Position numbers and translations under genes: made by a program. 64,000 bases of DNA from Actinomycetes bacterium (GTDB lineage: Bacteria; Actinomycetota; Acidimicrobiia; Acidimicrobiales; Microtrichaceae): the NCBI GenBank assembly GCA_024222295.1, contig JAAEPF010000033.1, positions 95,691-159,690 of the forward strand, written 5' to 3'. Within the stretch, counting starts at the first letter, position 1. Each line of letters opens with the position of its first letter. Under the pieces are notes generated by a model, which had not been told where the DNA came from, did no database searches, and worked only from the letters and a program-made list of their open reading frames with translations. Of the stretch, positions 7,468-16,373 are shown in pieces.

Positions 7468-8904
7468 TCAGCTGAGCATCCGGGCGGTGCCGGCCACGAA
7501 GTCCACGACGTCGCCGGTGTCGAGCGAGTTCCAACCGTGGCCACCCTCGGTGCGTGAAATGGTCATCACGGTGACGCCACCCGGGCCCTCATAGGTGCGC
7601 ACGAGGGTGCGCTCGTCGGGAGCATCGACTACTTCGTCGTCGGCGTCGAGCACTGCCGCCCACGCAGCTGCGATCCCGGACAGTGCTTCGCCCGGGTCGA
7701 CCGTGGGGTCGTCGTCGCGGCTGGAGACCATGATCGCCACGGCGGGGTCGAGCACGCAGCTGTCGGGTGTGGGGGCACTCGCGACGGCAGCCGCCCCCAC
7801 GATGAGCTCGGGGGCGGAGCATGCAGCCTCGGCGGCCACGGCGCCACCCACGCCGTGGCCGACGACGAAGGTTCGCGCGAGGTCCACGCAGTGCTCCGAG
7901 ACCAGCTTGTCCAGCAGTGCCGGGACGGCCTCGGAGCCAACTGGACGACCCTCGGGGATGAGGGGAGGGATCGTGACGTGGATGGATCCGGGAAGGGCTT
8001 CCTCGAGCCGGGTCTGGGCCGCGAAGGCCGCCGGGTCGGTGGCATCGTCGGCAACGGCGATCACCAGGGGGGCTGGCTCCGCCGCCGCAGGGAAGAGCAG
8101 CCGGTAGGGGAGGGGCCGACCCTGCACGTCGAACTCGAGCGCCACAGGTGTGCCCGGCTGCACGCCCTGAGGCGGTGGGACTCCACAGCCTGCGCTGGGG
8201 AGCGGATCCAGGGTCGGCTCGAACGCAGCACCGGTCGCCCCCGCGCCTGCAGCCCCGGAACCGCCACCCTCGGAGGACGCGCTCGCGCCCTGGGCAGCTC
8301 CGCCGCCCTCGCCGACCGATGGGCGTTCGCCGATCGACGTACCGGCCCATATCGCCAGGGCCACGACGGCCAGCACTGCAACGATGGCAAACACGGGAAC
8401 GCGCCTGGGGGTCCGCTGAGCGCGCTTGATTCCACCTGCAGCCCGGTTGACCGGGTCGCCCAGCTCCGCCCAACTGCTGCCGGGCGGCGCAGCGTACGGC
8501 CCACACATCGATGCCACCTCGTCGGCGTCGAATGACATGAGTCCCGCGGTCACATCCACTGGATACCCGGCGAGCTCGTGCAGTCCTACCGCTACGCGGG
8601 TTGCGTCGTCGGCTCCGCCGAGTCGGCGCCTCAGCGCCTCTCGCATCGAGGCGGAATCGGCCGCCGCGAGCTCACGTGCCAGCTCGCCCTCGAGCGCCAG
8701 CGATGCTGCTACGGCATCGTGGACCACGTCCGGCAGCCAGCGGTCTGCGGGTTCGGACTCACTCGGGCCATACCGCTCGGCGATCGAGGTGGACAGCTCG
8801 GTGGCGATGCCGCGGTCACCGAGGAGGCGGTAGGTCACGGCGTAGGCGTTCGCGAACGATGCCGACTGCGCGGGTTGTGGGGTCCCGTCCGTCTCCATTG
8901 CCAC
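7468..8904 (-). CDS. Membrane protein: sigma-like N-terminus plus hydrolase-like domain lacking the nucleophile
   Basis: A 478-residue protein in three parts. Residues 1-130 are helical and recall an ECF sigma factor: a region-2-like AYAVTYRLLGDRGIATELS and a region-4-like VGLHELAGYPVDVTAGLMS. One membrane segment follows (about 168-190), then a Gly/Ala/Ser-rich linker, then an alpha/beta-hydrolase domain similar to LpqC or polyhydroxybutyrate depolymerase. The nucleophile elbow reads GHGVGG, so the expected Ser is Gly351; a C-terminal GGHGWN histidine and an Asp-rich loop remain. It is therefore probably not a classical serine esterase. Outside placement of the C-terminal domain is inferred. 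The GTG start follows a -10 box by 6 nt. Confidence 0.75.
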   Translation of the reverse strand: MAMETDGTPQPAQSASFANAYAVTYRLLGDRGIATELSTSIAERYGPSESEPADRWLPDVVHDAVAASLALEGELARELAAADSASMREALRRRLGGADDATRVAVGLHELAGYPVDVTAGLMSFDADEVASMCGPYAAPPGSSWAELGDPVNRAAGGIKRAQRTPRRVPVFAIVAVLAVVALAIWAGTSIGERPSVGEGGGAAQGASASSEGGGSGAAGAGATGAAFEPTLDPLPSAGCGVPPPQGVQPGTPVALEFDVQGRPLPYRLLFPAAAEPAPLVIAVADDATDPAAFAAQTRLEEALPGSIHVTIPPLIPEGRPVGSEAVPALLDKLVSEHCVDLARTFVVGHGVGGAVAAEAACSAPELIVGAAAVASAPTPDSCVLDPAVAIMVSSRDDDPTVDPGEALSGIAAAWAAVLDADDEVVDAPDERTLVRTYEGPGGVTVMTISRTEGGHGWNSLDTGDVVDFVAGTARMLS

Positions 8905-8910
8905 GCCTGG

Positions 8911-8916
8911 AGGTTA
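8911..8916 (-). promoter_or_regulatory. -10 box TAACCT, leaderless
   Basis: On the minus strand TAACCT is 6 nt before the GTG at 8904. Only 33 bp separate this gene from the divergent LCP gene, whose own weak box (AACACT, 8925-8930) is 7 nt before its GTG. Confidence 0.6.
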
Positions 8917-8937
8917 GGTGCTGCAACACTGGGTTTC

Positions 8938-10092
8938 GTGCCCGCAGATCCCCCAAGTGGCCCAGACCGCCAATGGCACGTCCCCGACCCCGCGGGCGGC
9001 GCGGCGGTGCCACCAGCCACGCCGGATCCGGCAACGCCGCAGCGCCCAGCGGCACAGCCACAGCCACAGCCCGCACGGGCACAGCCACAGCCTGCTCCAG
9101 CCCAGCCACAGCCTGCTCCGGACCAGCCACGGCCTGGTAGCCCGTACCCCGTGCCGACGCCGGGGCGGAAGCGGCGGTGGGTGCGATGGGTACTGCTGGC
9201 GGTTGCACTGCTTGGCGTGCTGTTCATCATCTGGCTCGGCTGGCTGTGGAAGTCCTACAGCGGAATCGACCGCGTGGACCTCGACGGTGTTCTCGACCCG
9301 CCTGCGGGCGACACGGTCAACTACCTGCTCGTTGGCTCGGATTCGCGCGAGAACCTTGACCCCGAGGCTCCCGACGCGGCGGAACCGACGGTGACCGGGC
9401 GGCGCGCCGACACGATCATCCTGTTGCAGGTGGGCCCGGCGGGCACGCTGATGATGTCGATTCCCCGCGACCTGTGGGTGACCAACCCCGCGACCGGCAA
9501 CGAGGGGCGCATCAACGGCACCTACAACGACGGTCCGGCCAATCTCGTGCGCGCAGTGCAGACCAACCTGCAGGTGCCCGTCAACCACTACGCGGAAGTC
9601 GACTTCGCGTCGTTCGCCGGCCTCATCGACGCGGTCGGGGGAGTGACGATCGACTTCCCCAACCCGGCTTTTGACACCGAGTCAGGGCTCAACGTCATCG
9701 CAAGCGGTCCCGTCACGCTCGATGGGACCGCCGCTCTGGCCTACGTGCGCTCACGCCAGTACACCGAGGTCATCAACGGCGAGGAGGTCAAGGACCCAAC
9801 GGCTGACCTTGGCCGCCAGGATCGTCAACGCCAGTTCCTCGTGACCGCCCTCGGCGAGGTGGGCAACGAGCGCAACCCGTTGTCACTGGGCCGCGCAGCG
9901 GCTGCGCTCTCGGGGGGCCTTACAGTCGATTCGTCGCTCGGCTTCGTCGATGCCCTGTCGCTCGCACGGCGACTGGGCGGGGTCGAACCCGAGACCATCG
10001 TGCTGCCCACCCGTGGTGCACGCATCGGGGGAGCCTCCGTGTTGTTGATGAACGAGGCCGAGGCCCAGCCGGTCCTGGGCCGCTTCAGGTAG
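8938..10092 (+). CDS. LytR-CpsA-Psr (LCP) family cell-wall glycopolymer ligase
   Basis: A 384-residue type II membrane protein. The N-terminus (to about residue 75) is Pro/Gln-rich with 7-residue repeats; one membrane helix follows (WVLLAVALLGVLFIIWLGWL), then the LCP domain outside. Family motifs are DTVNYLLVGSDSR, RRADTIILLQV, MSIPRDLWV, GGVTIDFP and LAYVRSRQY. LCP enzymes transfer wall polymers from polyprenyl phosphate carriers to peptidoglycan. The frame is open far upstream, but the antisense hydrolase-like gene occupies that DNA; GTG 8938 is the sensible start. Confidence 0.9.
   Translation: MPADPPSGPDRQWHVPDPAGGAAVPPATPDPATPQRPAAQPQPQPARAQPQPAPAQPQPAPDQPRPGSPYPVPTPGRKRRWVRWVLLAVALLGVLFIIWLGWLWKSYSGIDRVDLDGVLDPPAGDTVNYLLVGSDSRENLDPEAPDAAEPTVTGRRADTIILLQVGPAGTLMMSIPRDLWVTNPATGNEGRINGTYNDGPANLVRAVQTNLQVPVNHYAEVDFASFAGLIDAVGGVTIDFPNPAFDTESGLNVIASGPVTLDGTAALAYVRSRQYTEVINGEEVKDPTADLGRQDRQRQFLVTALGEVGNERNPLSLGRAAAALSGGLTVDSSLGFVDALSLARRLGGVEPETIVLPTRGARIGGASVLLMNEAEAQPVLGRFR
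9061..9123 (+). repeat. 21-bp in-frame tandem repeat (AQPQPAP)
   Basis: Two identical 17-bp cores (9082-9098 and 9103-9119) recur at 21-bp spacing, with degenerate copies on both sides. They encode 7-residue AQPQPAP units in the cytoplasmic tail of the LCP protein, a region that could vary in length between strains. Confidence 0.7.
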
Positions 10093-10108
10093 CAGGCGCC
10101 GTCAGGGC

Positions 10109-10114
10109 TAGCCT
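10109..10114 (+). promoter_or_regulatory. -10 box TAGCCT with short leader and SD
   Basis: TAGCCT gives a leader of about 22 nt before the cyclophilin ATG at 10143, with a Shine-Dalgarno AAAGGA at 10130-10135. It contrasts with the leaderless genes. Confidence 0.5.
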
Positions 10115-10142
10115 GCGCTTCACCAACCGAAAGGACCCCTCC

Positions 10143-10697
10143 ATGGCCCCCGATTGCCCGCCCACTGATGGCAGCGCCACCCAGCAGAGAAGCTTCGACG
10201 GCGAAATGCCAATGTGCATCGACGTGTCGAAGCAGTACGAGGCGACGATCGAGACCAACCACGGCACCATGGTCGCCTTCCTCTACCCGGAGCAGTCTCC
10301 CAAGACGGTCAACAACTTCGTGTGCCTCGCCCGGTACAAGTACTACGACGGCCTCACGTTCCACCGGATCATCACGGACTTCGTGATCCAGGGTGGGTGC
10401 CCGGAGGGCAGTGGCCGGGGCGGGCCGGGTTACCGCTTCGAGGACGAGCTTCCCGAGCCCGGCAAGTACGAGGTCGGATCACTCGCGATGGCCAATGCCG
10501 CCCCCAACACCAACGGCAGTCAGTTCTTCGTGATCTCCGGCGGTCACGGCATGCAGCTTCCCCCGCAGTACGCCCTGTTCGGCAAGCTCATCTCGGGGCT
10601 CGACGTGCTCGACGAGATCCAGAAGGTCCCCACCGGCCAGGCCGACCGCCCCGTCGACGCGGTGACCATCGAGAAGGTGACCATCTCGGAGTCATGA
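10143..10697 (+). CDS. Peptidyl-prolyl cis-trans isomerase, cyclophilin type
   Basis: A 184-residue single-domain cyclophilin. Catalytic and substrate motifs are present: LTFHRIITDFVIQGG (catalytic Arg in FHR), GSLAMANAAPNTNGSQFF, and YALFGKLISGLDVLDEI. It has a hydrophilic 30-residue N-terminal extension and no signal peptide, so it acts in the cytoplasm. The ATG follows AAAGGA by 7 nt. It stands between the LCP and UbiB genes on the same strand, with its own promoter. Confidence 0.92.
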   Translation: MAPDCPPTDGSATQQRSFDGEMPMCIDVSKQYEATIETNHGTMVAFLYPEQSPKTVNNFVCLARYKYYDGLTFHRIITDFVIQGGCPEGSGRGGPGYRFEDELPEPGKYEVGSLAMANAAPNTNGSQFFVISGGHGMQLPPQYALFGKLISGLDVLDEIQKVPTGQADRPVDAVTIEKVTISES

Positions 10698-10712
10698 CTC
10701 TGGGATCCTGAG

Positions 10713-12179
10713 ATGCGGGTGAAGAAGCCGGCAGCCCTCGCCATCCTCGCGGGCGGGGTCGTCGTGGCGATCCTGGCGCGGTTGCGTCGAGGCGACACGG
10801 CGGGCCCCGAGATCCCGACCCGCAGGATGGCGCGCAATGTGCACCTCGCCCGCACCGGGGCTCGCTCTGGTCGCGACTATGCGTCGATGAGGGTGCGGTC
10901 CGCGCTGGCCGATGACGAGCGAAAGGCAGAGCTGGCCGCTGAGTTCGAGTTGCGCACCGCCGAGCAGGTTGCCGAGTCCCTCGGCCACATGAAGGGCGCA
11001 ATGATGAAGCTCGGCCAGATGGCCAGCTACCTCGACCAGGGGCTGCCGGAGCCGGTACGCGAGGCGCTCGCTCAACTCCAGTCGGACGCGCCACCGATGG
11101 CCTCGGAGCTGGTGGAGGAGGTGCTCACCGGGGAGCTGGGGTCACCTCCCTCGGAGCTCTTCGCCGAGTTCGACCGCGAGCCCCTCGCGTCGGCCTCGAT
11201 CGGCCAGGTCCACCGGGCGGTCACAAGCGGCGGAACGCCGGTGGCGGTCAAGGTGCAGTACCCGGGAGTCGACGAGGCGATCGAGGCCGACCTGGAGAAC
11301 ACCGACATGCTGTTCGCGATGCTCGGGACGCTGTTCCCCGGCATGGACCCGGAACCGATCGTGGCGGAGTTGCGCGAGCGCCTCACCGAGGAGCTCGACT
11401 ACCGTGTCGAGGCGGCCAACCAGCTGCTCTTCGCTCAGGCCTACCGGGGCCACCCGTATATCCACATCCCCGAAGTGGTGCCAGAGTTGAGCGCCAAGCG
11501 CGTGCTCACCACCGAGCTGGCCGAGGGGGCGCGGTTCTCCGAGGTCATCGACTGGCCGGATACGGAGCGCCAGTTGGCAGCCGAGACCCTGTACCGGTTC
11601 GCGTTCGGCTCGATCTACCGCCTGGCGGCGTTCAACGGCGACCCGCATCCGGGCAACTACCTGTTCCGCGAGGGCGGACGCGTGACGTTCCTCGACTTCG
11701 GCCTGTGCAGGCACTTCGACGCCACCGAGGTGGACGTGTTCGAACAGATGACCGAGGCCATGGCAGTCGAGCACGACATCGTCCGGTTCCGCACCGTGCT
11801 GGAGTCGATCGGCATCCTGCCATCGGACGCCGGGTTCGACGACGAGGCACTTCGCGACTACTTCGGGCACTTCTACGAGTTCGTCCTGCGCGACGAGGTG
11901 CGCGAGATGACCCCGGAGTACTCATCGGAGTCGGTGCGGCGCTTCTTCGACATCTCGGGCCCGCACGCCGAGATCATGAAGCAGGCCAATCTTCCGCCAT
12001 CGATGGTGATCATCCAGCGCATCAACCTGGGCCTGTTCGCCCTGTTCGGTGACCTTCGGGCACGGAACAACTGGCGCGCCATCGCCGAGGAGCTGTGGCC
12101 GTTCGTCCAGGCGCCGCCGGCCACGCCCATGGGGGAGCGGGTCGCGGCGTGGGATGCAGAGGTGTCGACTACTCGATGA
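10713..12179 (+). CDS. ABC1/UbiB/ADCK-family atypical kinase
   Basis: A 488-residue UbiB-family protein. After a short hydrophobic N-terminus (ALAILAGGVVVAILARL) come the KxGQ motif (MMKLGQMAS), the Ala-rich loop (LASASIGQVHRA), the VAIKxQ-type lysine (PVAVKVQYPG), the ExD motif (EELDYRVEAAN), and catalytic loop and metal motifs FNGDPHPGNYLF and VTFLDFGLC. UbiB proteins support isoprenoid quinone synthesis as ATPases or kinases at the membrane; in an actinobacterium the quinone is probably menaquinone. Its last 11 bp overlap the convergent TadG-like gene. Confidence 0.9.
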   Translation: MRVKKPAALAILAGGVVVAILARLRRGDTAGPEIPTRRMARNVHLARTGARSGRDYASMRVRSALADDERKAELAAEFELRTAEQVAESLGHMKGAMMKLGQMASYLDQGLPEPVREALAQLQSDAPPMASELVEEVLTGELGSPPSELFAEFDREPLASASIGQVHRAVTSGGTPVAVKVQYPGVDEAIEADLENTDMLFAMLGTLFPGMDPEPIVAELRERLTEELDYRVEAANQLLFAQAYRGHPYIHIPEVVPELSAKRVLTTELAEGARFSEVIDWPDTERQLAAETLYRFAFGSIYRLAAFNGDPHPGNYLFREGGRVTFLDFGLCRHFDATEVDVFEQMTEAMAVEHDIVRFRTVLESIGILPSDAGFDDEALRDYFGHFYEFVLRDEVREMTPEYSSESVRRFFDISGPHAEIMKQANLPPSMVIIQRINLGLFALFGDLRARNNWRAIAEELWPFVQAPPATPMGERVAAWDAEVSTTR

Positions 12180-13971
12180 GGCGCACCGGGCTGCCGAGGA
12201 TGGCGGCCGACCAGGTGGTGGTGTCCTGCACCGAACCGGGGAACGCCGCCAGGATGCGTACCCAACATCCGTTGGGGTCAGCCTCGTCGCAGGTGTAGTC
12301 GTCCGGTATCGGGATGTCGGCAGCGATCAACCGCTCGTTCAGTGCTCCGTTGATGACGGTGAGGGTGCAGGTCCCCGAATCGAAGGCCGGGTTGGTACCG
12401 CTGTCGACGGCGAAATTGCAGCCCGTGAAGTTGCTGCCGGTCTCGGTCGGCTTGAGCACCTGCATGGTGCCCGACTTGCCCACATCCGAGATGTCATAGA
12501 GGTAGATGCGCAGCGTGCGTCCGGCGTCGCCGGGAAGAACCCGAGCCAGGTCGAAGTTCGTGCTGGCCGCCGTTGCGTTGGCGTAGATCGGCATCTTGCC
12601 GAGGGCGAAGATGGACAAGTTGGAGCCGTCTTCCGCGTCGACGCCCGCCTGGCCGAACCCGGCACGAATCGACATGCGGTTGTGTCCGCCGCCCGTCTCA
12701 GTCGGGTCGTAGTTCTCCGGATTCGCCGGATCGGCGTTGCTGCGGACCTGCAGCAGGTATTGCCCGGTCTCGACCTGGGCGTTGGGTATCTCGCACAACG
12801 TCGCCCAACGGTGGAACATCTCCGCGAAGGTGAGGTTGCCGTCGTCTGCCACCACGGCCTCGGCATCCGCGATTCCATCGGCGGGATGCAGGTACTCGTA
12901 GATGCTCGGGTTGGCCGCGGGCCGGTTGTCGTAGGCGTCCAGGGTGAGCGTCGAGCAGGTGGCGGTGTCGATCACCGGGTTGTCGGTGTCCGACCATGGC
13001 GTGTCATCTGGCTCGCGGAAGATGAAGGTCGTCTGCACGTTGGCGTTGCCCTGTAGTCGCTGGTCACCGGTGCACCACTCGTTGAGGCTCCGGTCGTAGC
13101 GATCGACCGCATCCGGGTACCACGCGGACAGCGTGAGGTTCTCGGCGTCACTCGGCAGCAGCTTGTCGCCGGCGCTGTCGTTCGATGTGCACTTGTCGCC
13201 CTGGTAGGCCATCAGGGCGTCGTAGATGTCGATGCGGAGCGGCTCTCCGTTGGCCGGCACCGACTTCACGTCGAGGGCGTAGATGTAGCCGTTGAAGTTG
13301 TAGTCGTCGTTGTCGATCCCGGCGTTGGCAGTCCCGTCGCAGTTGGCAACGCTGCTCGAACAGTTCTTGGCCTGGAACCGGTCACCGTTGCCCTTCTTGG
13401 TGTTCGGTCCCGCGAGGTTTACCCAGAACTGAGGGGAGTCGTAGCCGGTCTCGGGGTCGTTGCCCATCTTGTTGAGCGGGGAACCCATGGGCACAGGCAC
13501 CTCGAACTCCGCCGTCGCGTCGCGGATAAGGGTCTGGGTGTCCATGCCCAGGAGCCGCAGGAAGTAGTTGTCGATCGTGATCGTGCCCTCCACCCGCAGC
13601 TGGTACGGGTTGGCCAGCTGTTCGACGAACACGGCGGTGTTGACCTCACCGCTGAGGACGCCGTCATTGAAGCCGTTGCGGGCCGTCTCGGTACGGGCCT
13701 TCACCTTCGCCTCGGTGACGTCGCCGGGCAGGAACACCACTCCCGCGTGAGCGCCGGCATCCACCGAGCGCTGGAGCCGCTCCGCCTGCAGCCACCAGTT
13801 GCCGAGGTCGACCGAGAACCCGGCCACAGCGAGCAGCATGAACAGCATCAGGCTCATCCACACGAGCACGAACCCGCGCTCGCCGGGCTCCCCGGATTCA
13901 CCCGGGTCCGCAGGGGCAACGGCGCGCTGCGCAGTGTCGAGGCACACGGGGGAGCGCCAACGCAGGACCAT
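12169..13971 (-). CDS. TadG-like pilus-assembly / surface protein (pair 1)
   Basis: About 600 residues. The N-terminus has GERGFVLVWMSLMLF and a single membrane segment (to about residue 50), then VDLGNWWLQAERLQRSVDAG, the TadE/TadG pattern in which a type III leader-like helix anchors an extracellular domain. The rest is Asp/Asn/Thr-rich with several cysteines (for example FTGCNFAVDSG and DEADPNGCW), suggesting a disulfide-bonded beta-rich surface domain. The ATG at 13971 overlaps the stop of the upstream TadE gene (TGATG), so I prefer it to the GTG at 13992, which lacks a ribosome site. It converges on and overlaps the UbiB gene by 11 bp. Confidence 0.78.
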   Translation of the reverse strand: MVLRWRSPVCLDTAQRAVAPADPGESGEPGERGFVLVWMSLMLFMLLAVAGFSVDLGNWWLQAERLQRSVDAGAHAGVVFLPGDVTEAKVKARTETARNGFNDGVLSGEVNTAVFVEQLANPYQLRVEGTITIDNYFLRLLGMDTQTLIRDATAEFEVPVPMGSPLNKMGNDPETGYDSPQFWVNLAGPNTKKGNGDRFQAKNCSSSVANCDGTANAGIDNDDYNFNGYIYALDVKSVPANGEPLRIDIYDALMAYQGDKCTSNDSAGDKLLPSDAENLTLSAWYPDAVDRYDRSLNEWCTGDQRLQGNANVQTTFIFREPDDTPWSDTDNPVIDTATCSTLTLDAYDNRPAANPSIYEYLHPADGIADAEAVVADDGNLTFAEMFHRWATLCEIPNAQVETGQYLLQVRSNADPANPENYDPTETGGGHNRMSIRAGFGQAGVDAEDGSNLSIFALGKMPIYANATAASTNFDLARVLPGDAGRTLRIYLYDISDVGKSGTMQVLKPTETGSNFTGCNFAVDSGTNPAFDSGTCTLTVINGALNERLIAADIPIPDDYTCDEADPNGCWVRILAAFPGSVQDTTTWSAAILGSPVRLIE

Positions 13972-14597
13972 CAGCTCGAGGAACCGGAACACTGGTCAGA
14001 GGGGAGTGGCTCCAGGCGCATCACCGTGTGGCCATCGACGTACACGTGGTCGCCGATGATGCCGGTGATGTAGAAGTGCTTGGCCTGCACGTATACGCCG
14101 ATCGAGTCGAGGTCGAGCCCACAGGCGTCGGGGTCCGGCCAGGAGCCCGACACGTAGGACATGGCGCTGCCGTCCCACGCGTAGCGGAAGCAGTTGGCCG
14201 TGCAGCCACCCACCATGTCATCGGCGGGGAAGCCGCCCACGGGCTCCCCGGAGGTCGAGTTGGGGTCCGCTCGGTAGATCACGAGTCCGACCGGGTCGGC
14301 CGAGGTGAGTCCGACCAGGTCAGCGCTCACGGTGGATGCGATCTGGTCCGCAGCAGCCCGCTGGTTGGCGGAGATGGTGCCGGAGGTCGCGTAGGCGGCA
14401 GCGGCAAGGCGGGACCCCGAGCGGCTCGCACCGTTGGCGGTGGAGGCCGACCCGAAGGCGAAACCGAACTCGATAATGCCCATCACCACCAGCACCATCA
14501 CCGGCAGCACGATGGCGGCCTCGACCATCACCGCGCCGCGCTGGCTCCGTCGCCGGCGAAGCCGCCTCGAGTACGCATGCATGCGTCTTGTCACCAT
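13971..14597 (-). CDS. TadE-like pseudopilin (pair 1)
   Basis: A 208-residue TadE-type protein: an Arg-rich cytoplasmic N-terminus (SRRLRRRRSQRGA), then VMVEAAIVLPVMVLVVMGI, the hallmark Glu five residues after the Gly of the prepilin-like site, followed by an extracellular domain with several cysteines (GGCTANCFR). TadE proteins are minor pseudopilins of Tad/Flp secretion pili. No TadA ATPase, TadB/C platform, Flp pilin or prepilin peptidase lies in this window. The stop overlaps the ATG of the TadG-like gene. ATG 14597 has GGAG about 12 nt upstream; an inner ATG at 14582 is possible. Confidence 0.8.
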   Translation of the reverse strand: MVTRRMHAYSRRLRRRRSQRGAVMVEAAIVLPVMVLVVMGIIEFGFAFGSASTANGASRSGSRLAAAAYATSGTISANQRAAADQIASTVSADLVGLTSADPVGLVIYRADPNSTSGEPVGGFPADDMVGGCTANCFRYAWDGSAMSYVSGSWPDPDACGLDLDSIGVYVQAKHFYITGIIGDHVYVDGHTVMRLEPLPSDQCSGSSS

Positions 14598-14724
14598 CCC
14601 ATACCCCGCTCCGTCAGCTAGGGCGCAGCTGAACGATCATTCGACGTTGGTAACGGCAGAAAGTCGCGGTGACCTGAAGGAATTTGCCCGAAACATCCGA
14701 GACATCTCATCCTGGTCCGGGTTG

Positions 14725-14730
14725 TATCGT
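14725..14730 (+). promoter_or_regulatory. -10 box TATCGT, leaderless
   Basis: TATCGT is 6 nt before the ATG at 14737. The 139-bp region up to the divergent TadE gene also contains AACG-N9-CGTT; nothing else is recognisable in it. Confidence 0.6.
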
Positions 14731-14736
14731 GCCCAC

Positions 14737-16278
14737 ATGCACACCCAGACGCCGCCCACCGACGTGCCCGCCCGTCCGGTGATAGAGACCCGGGACCCCC
14801 GAGAGAACACGCTTCTGGCGGTTGTGCCCGACCAGAACGCCGACGACGTGAGGGGCGAGATCGCCCGTGCCAGGGCCATCCAGCCGGCCTGGGCTGCGCT
14901 GTCGTTCAAGGAGCGCACCGGACACATCGTGGCTGTTCGGGACAGGCTGCTGGACCGCGCAGAAGAGCTCGTCGATGTCATCTGTTCCGAGACCGGCAAG
15001 CAGCGCTCGGAGGCGGTGACAACCGAGCTGATGGCTGTGTGCGAGACCATCGACTGGTACGTCAAGCATGGTGCGCGGGCGCTGCGGCCGGTGCCGGTCT
15101 CACCCGGCGTGCTGGCCCACAAGAAAGCCTGGAAGCGCTACGAGCCGATGGGGGTGGTTGGCGTGATATCGCCTTGGAACTACCCGTTCACCCTGTCGAT
15201 GACCCCGGTCGTCACGGCCCTGTTCGCCGGCAACTCCGTCGTGATGAAGCCATCGGAGGTCACTCCCACCGTCGGCCTCGCGATCGGCGAGCTCTTCGAG
15301 CACGACCGGTGGGGCGACATCGTGAGGGTCGTCACGGGTGGTGGAGGAACCGGCGAGGCACTCGTGCGAGGTGGGGTCGACAAGGTGGCCTTCACGGGTT
15401 CCGCGGCCACAGGCCGCAAGGTGATGGCAGCAGCGGCCGACACCCTCACACCGGTATTGCTGGAGTTGGGCGGCAAGGACCCGATGATCGTTGCTGAAGA
15501 CGCCGATGTGGGCCGTGCTGTGCAGGGCGCGGTGTGGGGCTCATTCCAGAACGCCGGCCAGACCTGCATGTCGGTGGAACGCGTCTACGTTGCCGAGAAC
15601 CTCTATGAGCAGTTCGTTGACGGCGTGGTCGAACAGACGGGCCGCATCCGCCAGGACGCGTCGGGCCAGGGCGACATCGGGTCGATGACCTTCCCCCCGC
15701 AGCTGGACATCGTGCAACGCCACATCGAGGACGCGAAGGCCAAGGGTGCGAAGGTGCTCACCGGGGGCACGCGCCGAGATGAACCAGGGCTCTGGTTCGA
15801 GCCGACCGTGCTGGTCGACGTCGACCACTCCATGGACATCATGCGAGAGGAGACCTTCGGTCCTGTCATGCCCATCATGGCGGTGGCCGACGCGGCCGAG
15901 GCCGTACGCCTCGCGAATGACTCCGAATACGGTCTCAACAGCTCCGTGTGGACCGGCGACCGCGAGCGCGGCGAGGCGATCGCTGCACGCCTGCAGGCGG
16001 GCAACGTGTGCATAAACGACTGCATCGTGAACTACGCCGTCACCGGCCTGCCCTTTGGTGGCGTCAAGGACTCGGGAATCGGCCGGGTCCACGGTGCAGA
16101 GGGGTTGCGAGAGTTCTCCAACGTCAAGGCGATTCTTGGCCAGAAGGCTGTGCCGAGCATCCGCGAGCCGTGGTGGTTCCCGATTCCCAAGGGCATGGAT
16201 CGTATGGGGATCGCCACCCTTCGTCTGCGCTTCGGATCGACGGTCCGCAAGCGGCTGGGTGGGGCGAAGCGCCGCTGA
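14737..16278 (+). CDS. NAD(P)-dependent aldehyde dehydrogenase (succinate-semialdehyde type)
   Basis: A 513-residue aldehyde dehydrogenase. SPWNYPFTLSMTPV holds the catalytic Asn, LELGGKDPMIV the general base Glu243, and NAGQTCMSVERV the nucleophile Cys277; EETFGPVMPIM and PFGGVKDSGIGR complete the family set. It oxidises aldehydes to acids with NAD(P)+ in the cytoplasm. The C-terminal tail of about 50 residues (basic, ending KRLGGAKRR) is longer than usual. The leaderless -10 box fixes ATG 14737 although the frame is open 300 nt further upstream. It is flanked by two unrelated TadE/TadG pairs. Confidence 0.92.
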   Translation: MHTQTPPTDVPARPVIETRDPRENTLLAVVPDQNADDVRGEIARARAIQPAWAALSFKERTGHIVAVRDRLLDRAEELVDVICSETGKQRSEAVTTELMAVCETIDWYVKHGARALRPVPVSPGVLAHKKAWKRYEPMGVVGVISPWNYPFTLSMTPVVTALFAGNSVVMKPSEVTPTVGLAIGELFEHDRWGDIVRVVTGGGGTGEALVRGGVDKVAFTGSAATGRKVMAAAADTLTPVLLELGGKDPMIVAEDADVGRAVQGAVWGSFQNAGQTCMSVERVYVAENLYEQFVDGVVEQTGRIRQDASGQGDIGSMTFPPQLDIVQRHIEDAKAKGAKVLTGGTRRDEPGLWFEPTVLVDVDHSMDIMREETFGPVMPIMAVADAAEAVRLANDSEYGLNSSVWTGDRERGEAIAARLQAGNVCINDCIVNYAVTGLPFGGVKDSGIGRVHGAEGLREFSNVKAILGQKAVPSIREPWWFPIPKGMDRMGIATLRLRFGSTVRKRLGGAKRR

Positions 16279-16373
16279 CGAGCTACGGCGCGCCGGTACT
16301 TCTCACACGTATTCCTACAGCTGGATGGTCGACCCTCAGATAACAGGGCTGACATCGACCGAAAGACACGTCC

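Noticed and set aside
12049-13056. 335-codon plus-strand frame opposite the TadG-like gene
   Set aside because: No recognisable domains; shadow of the minus-strand gene.
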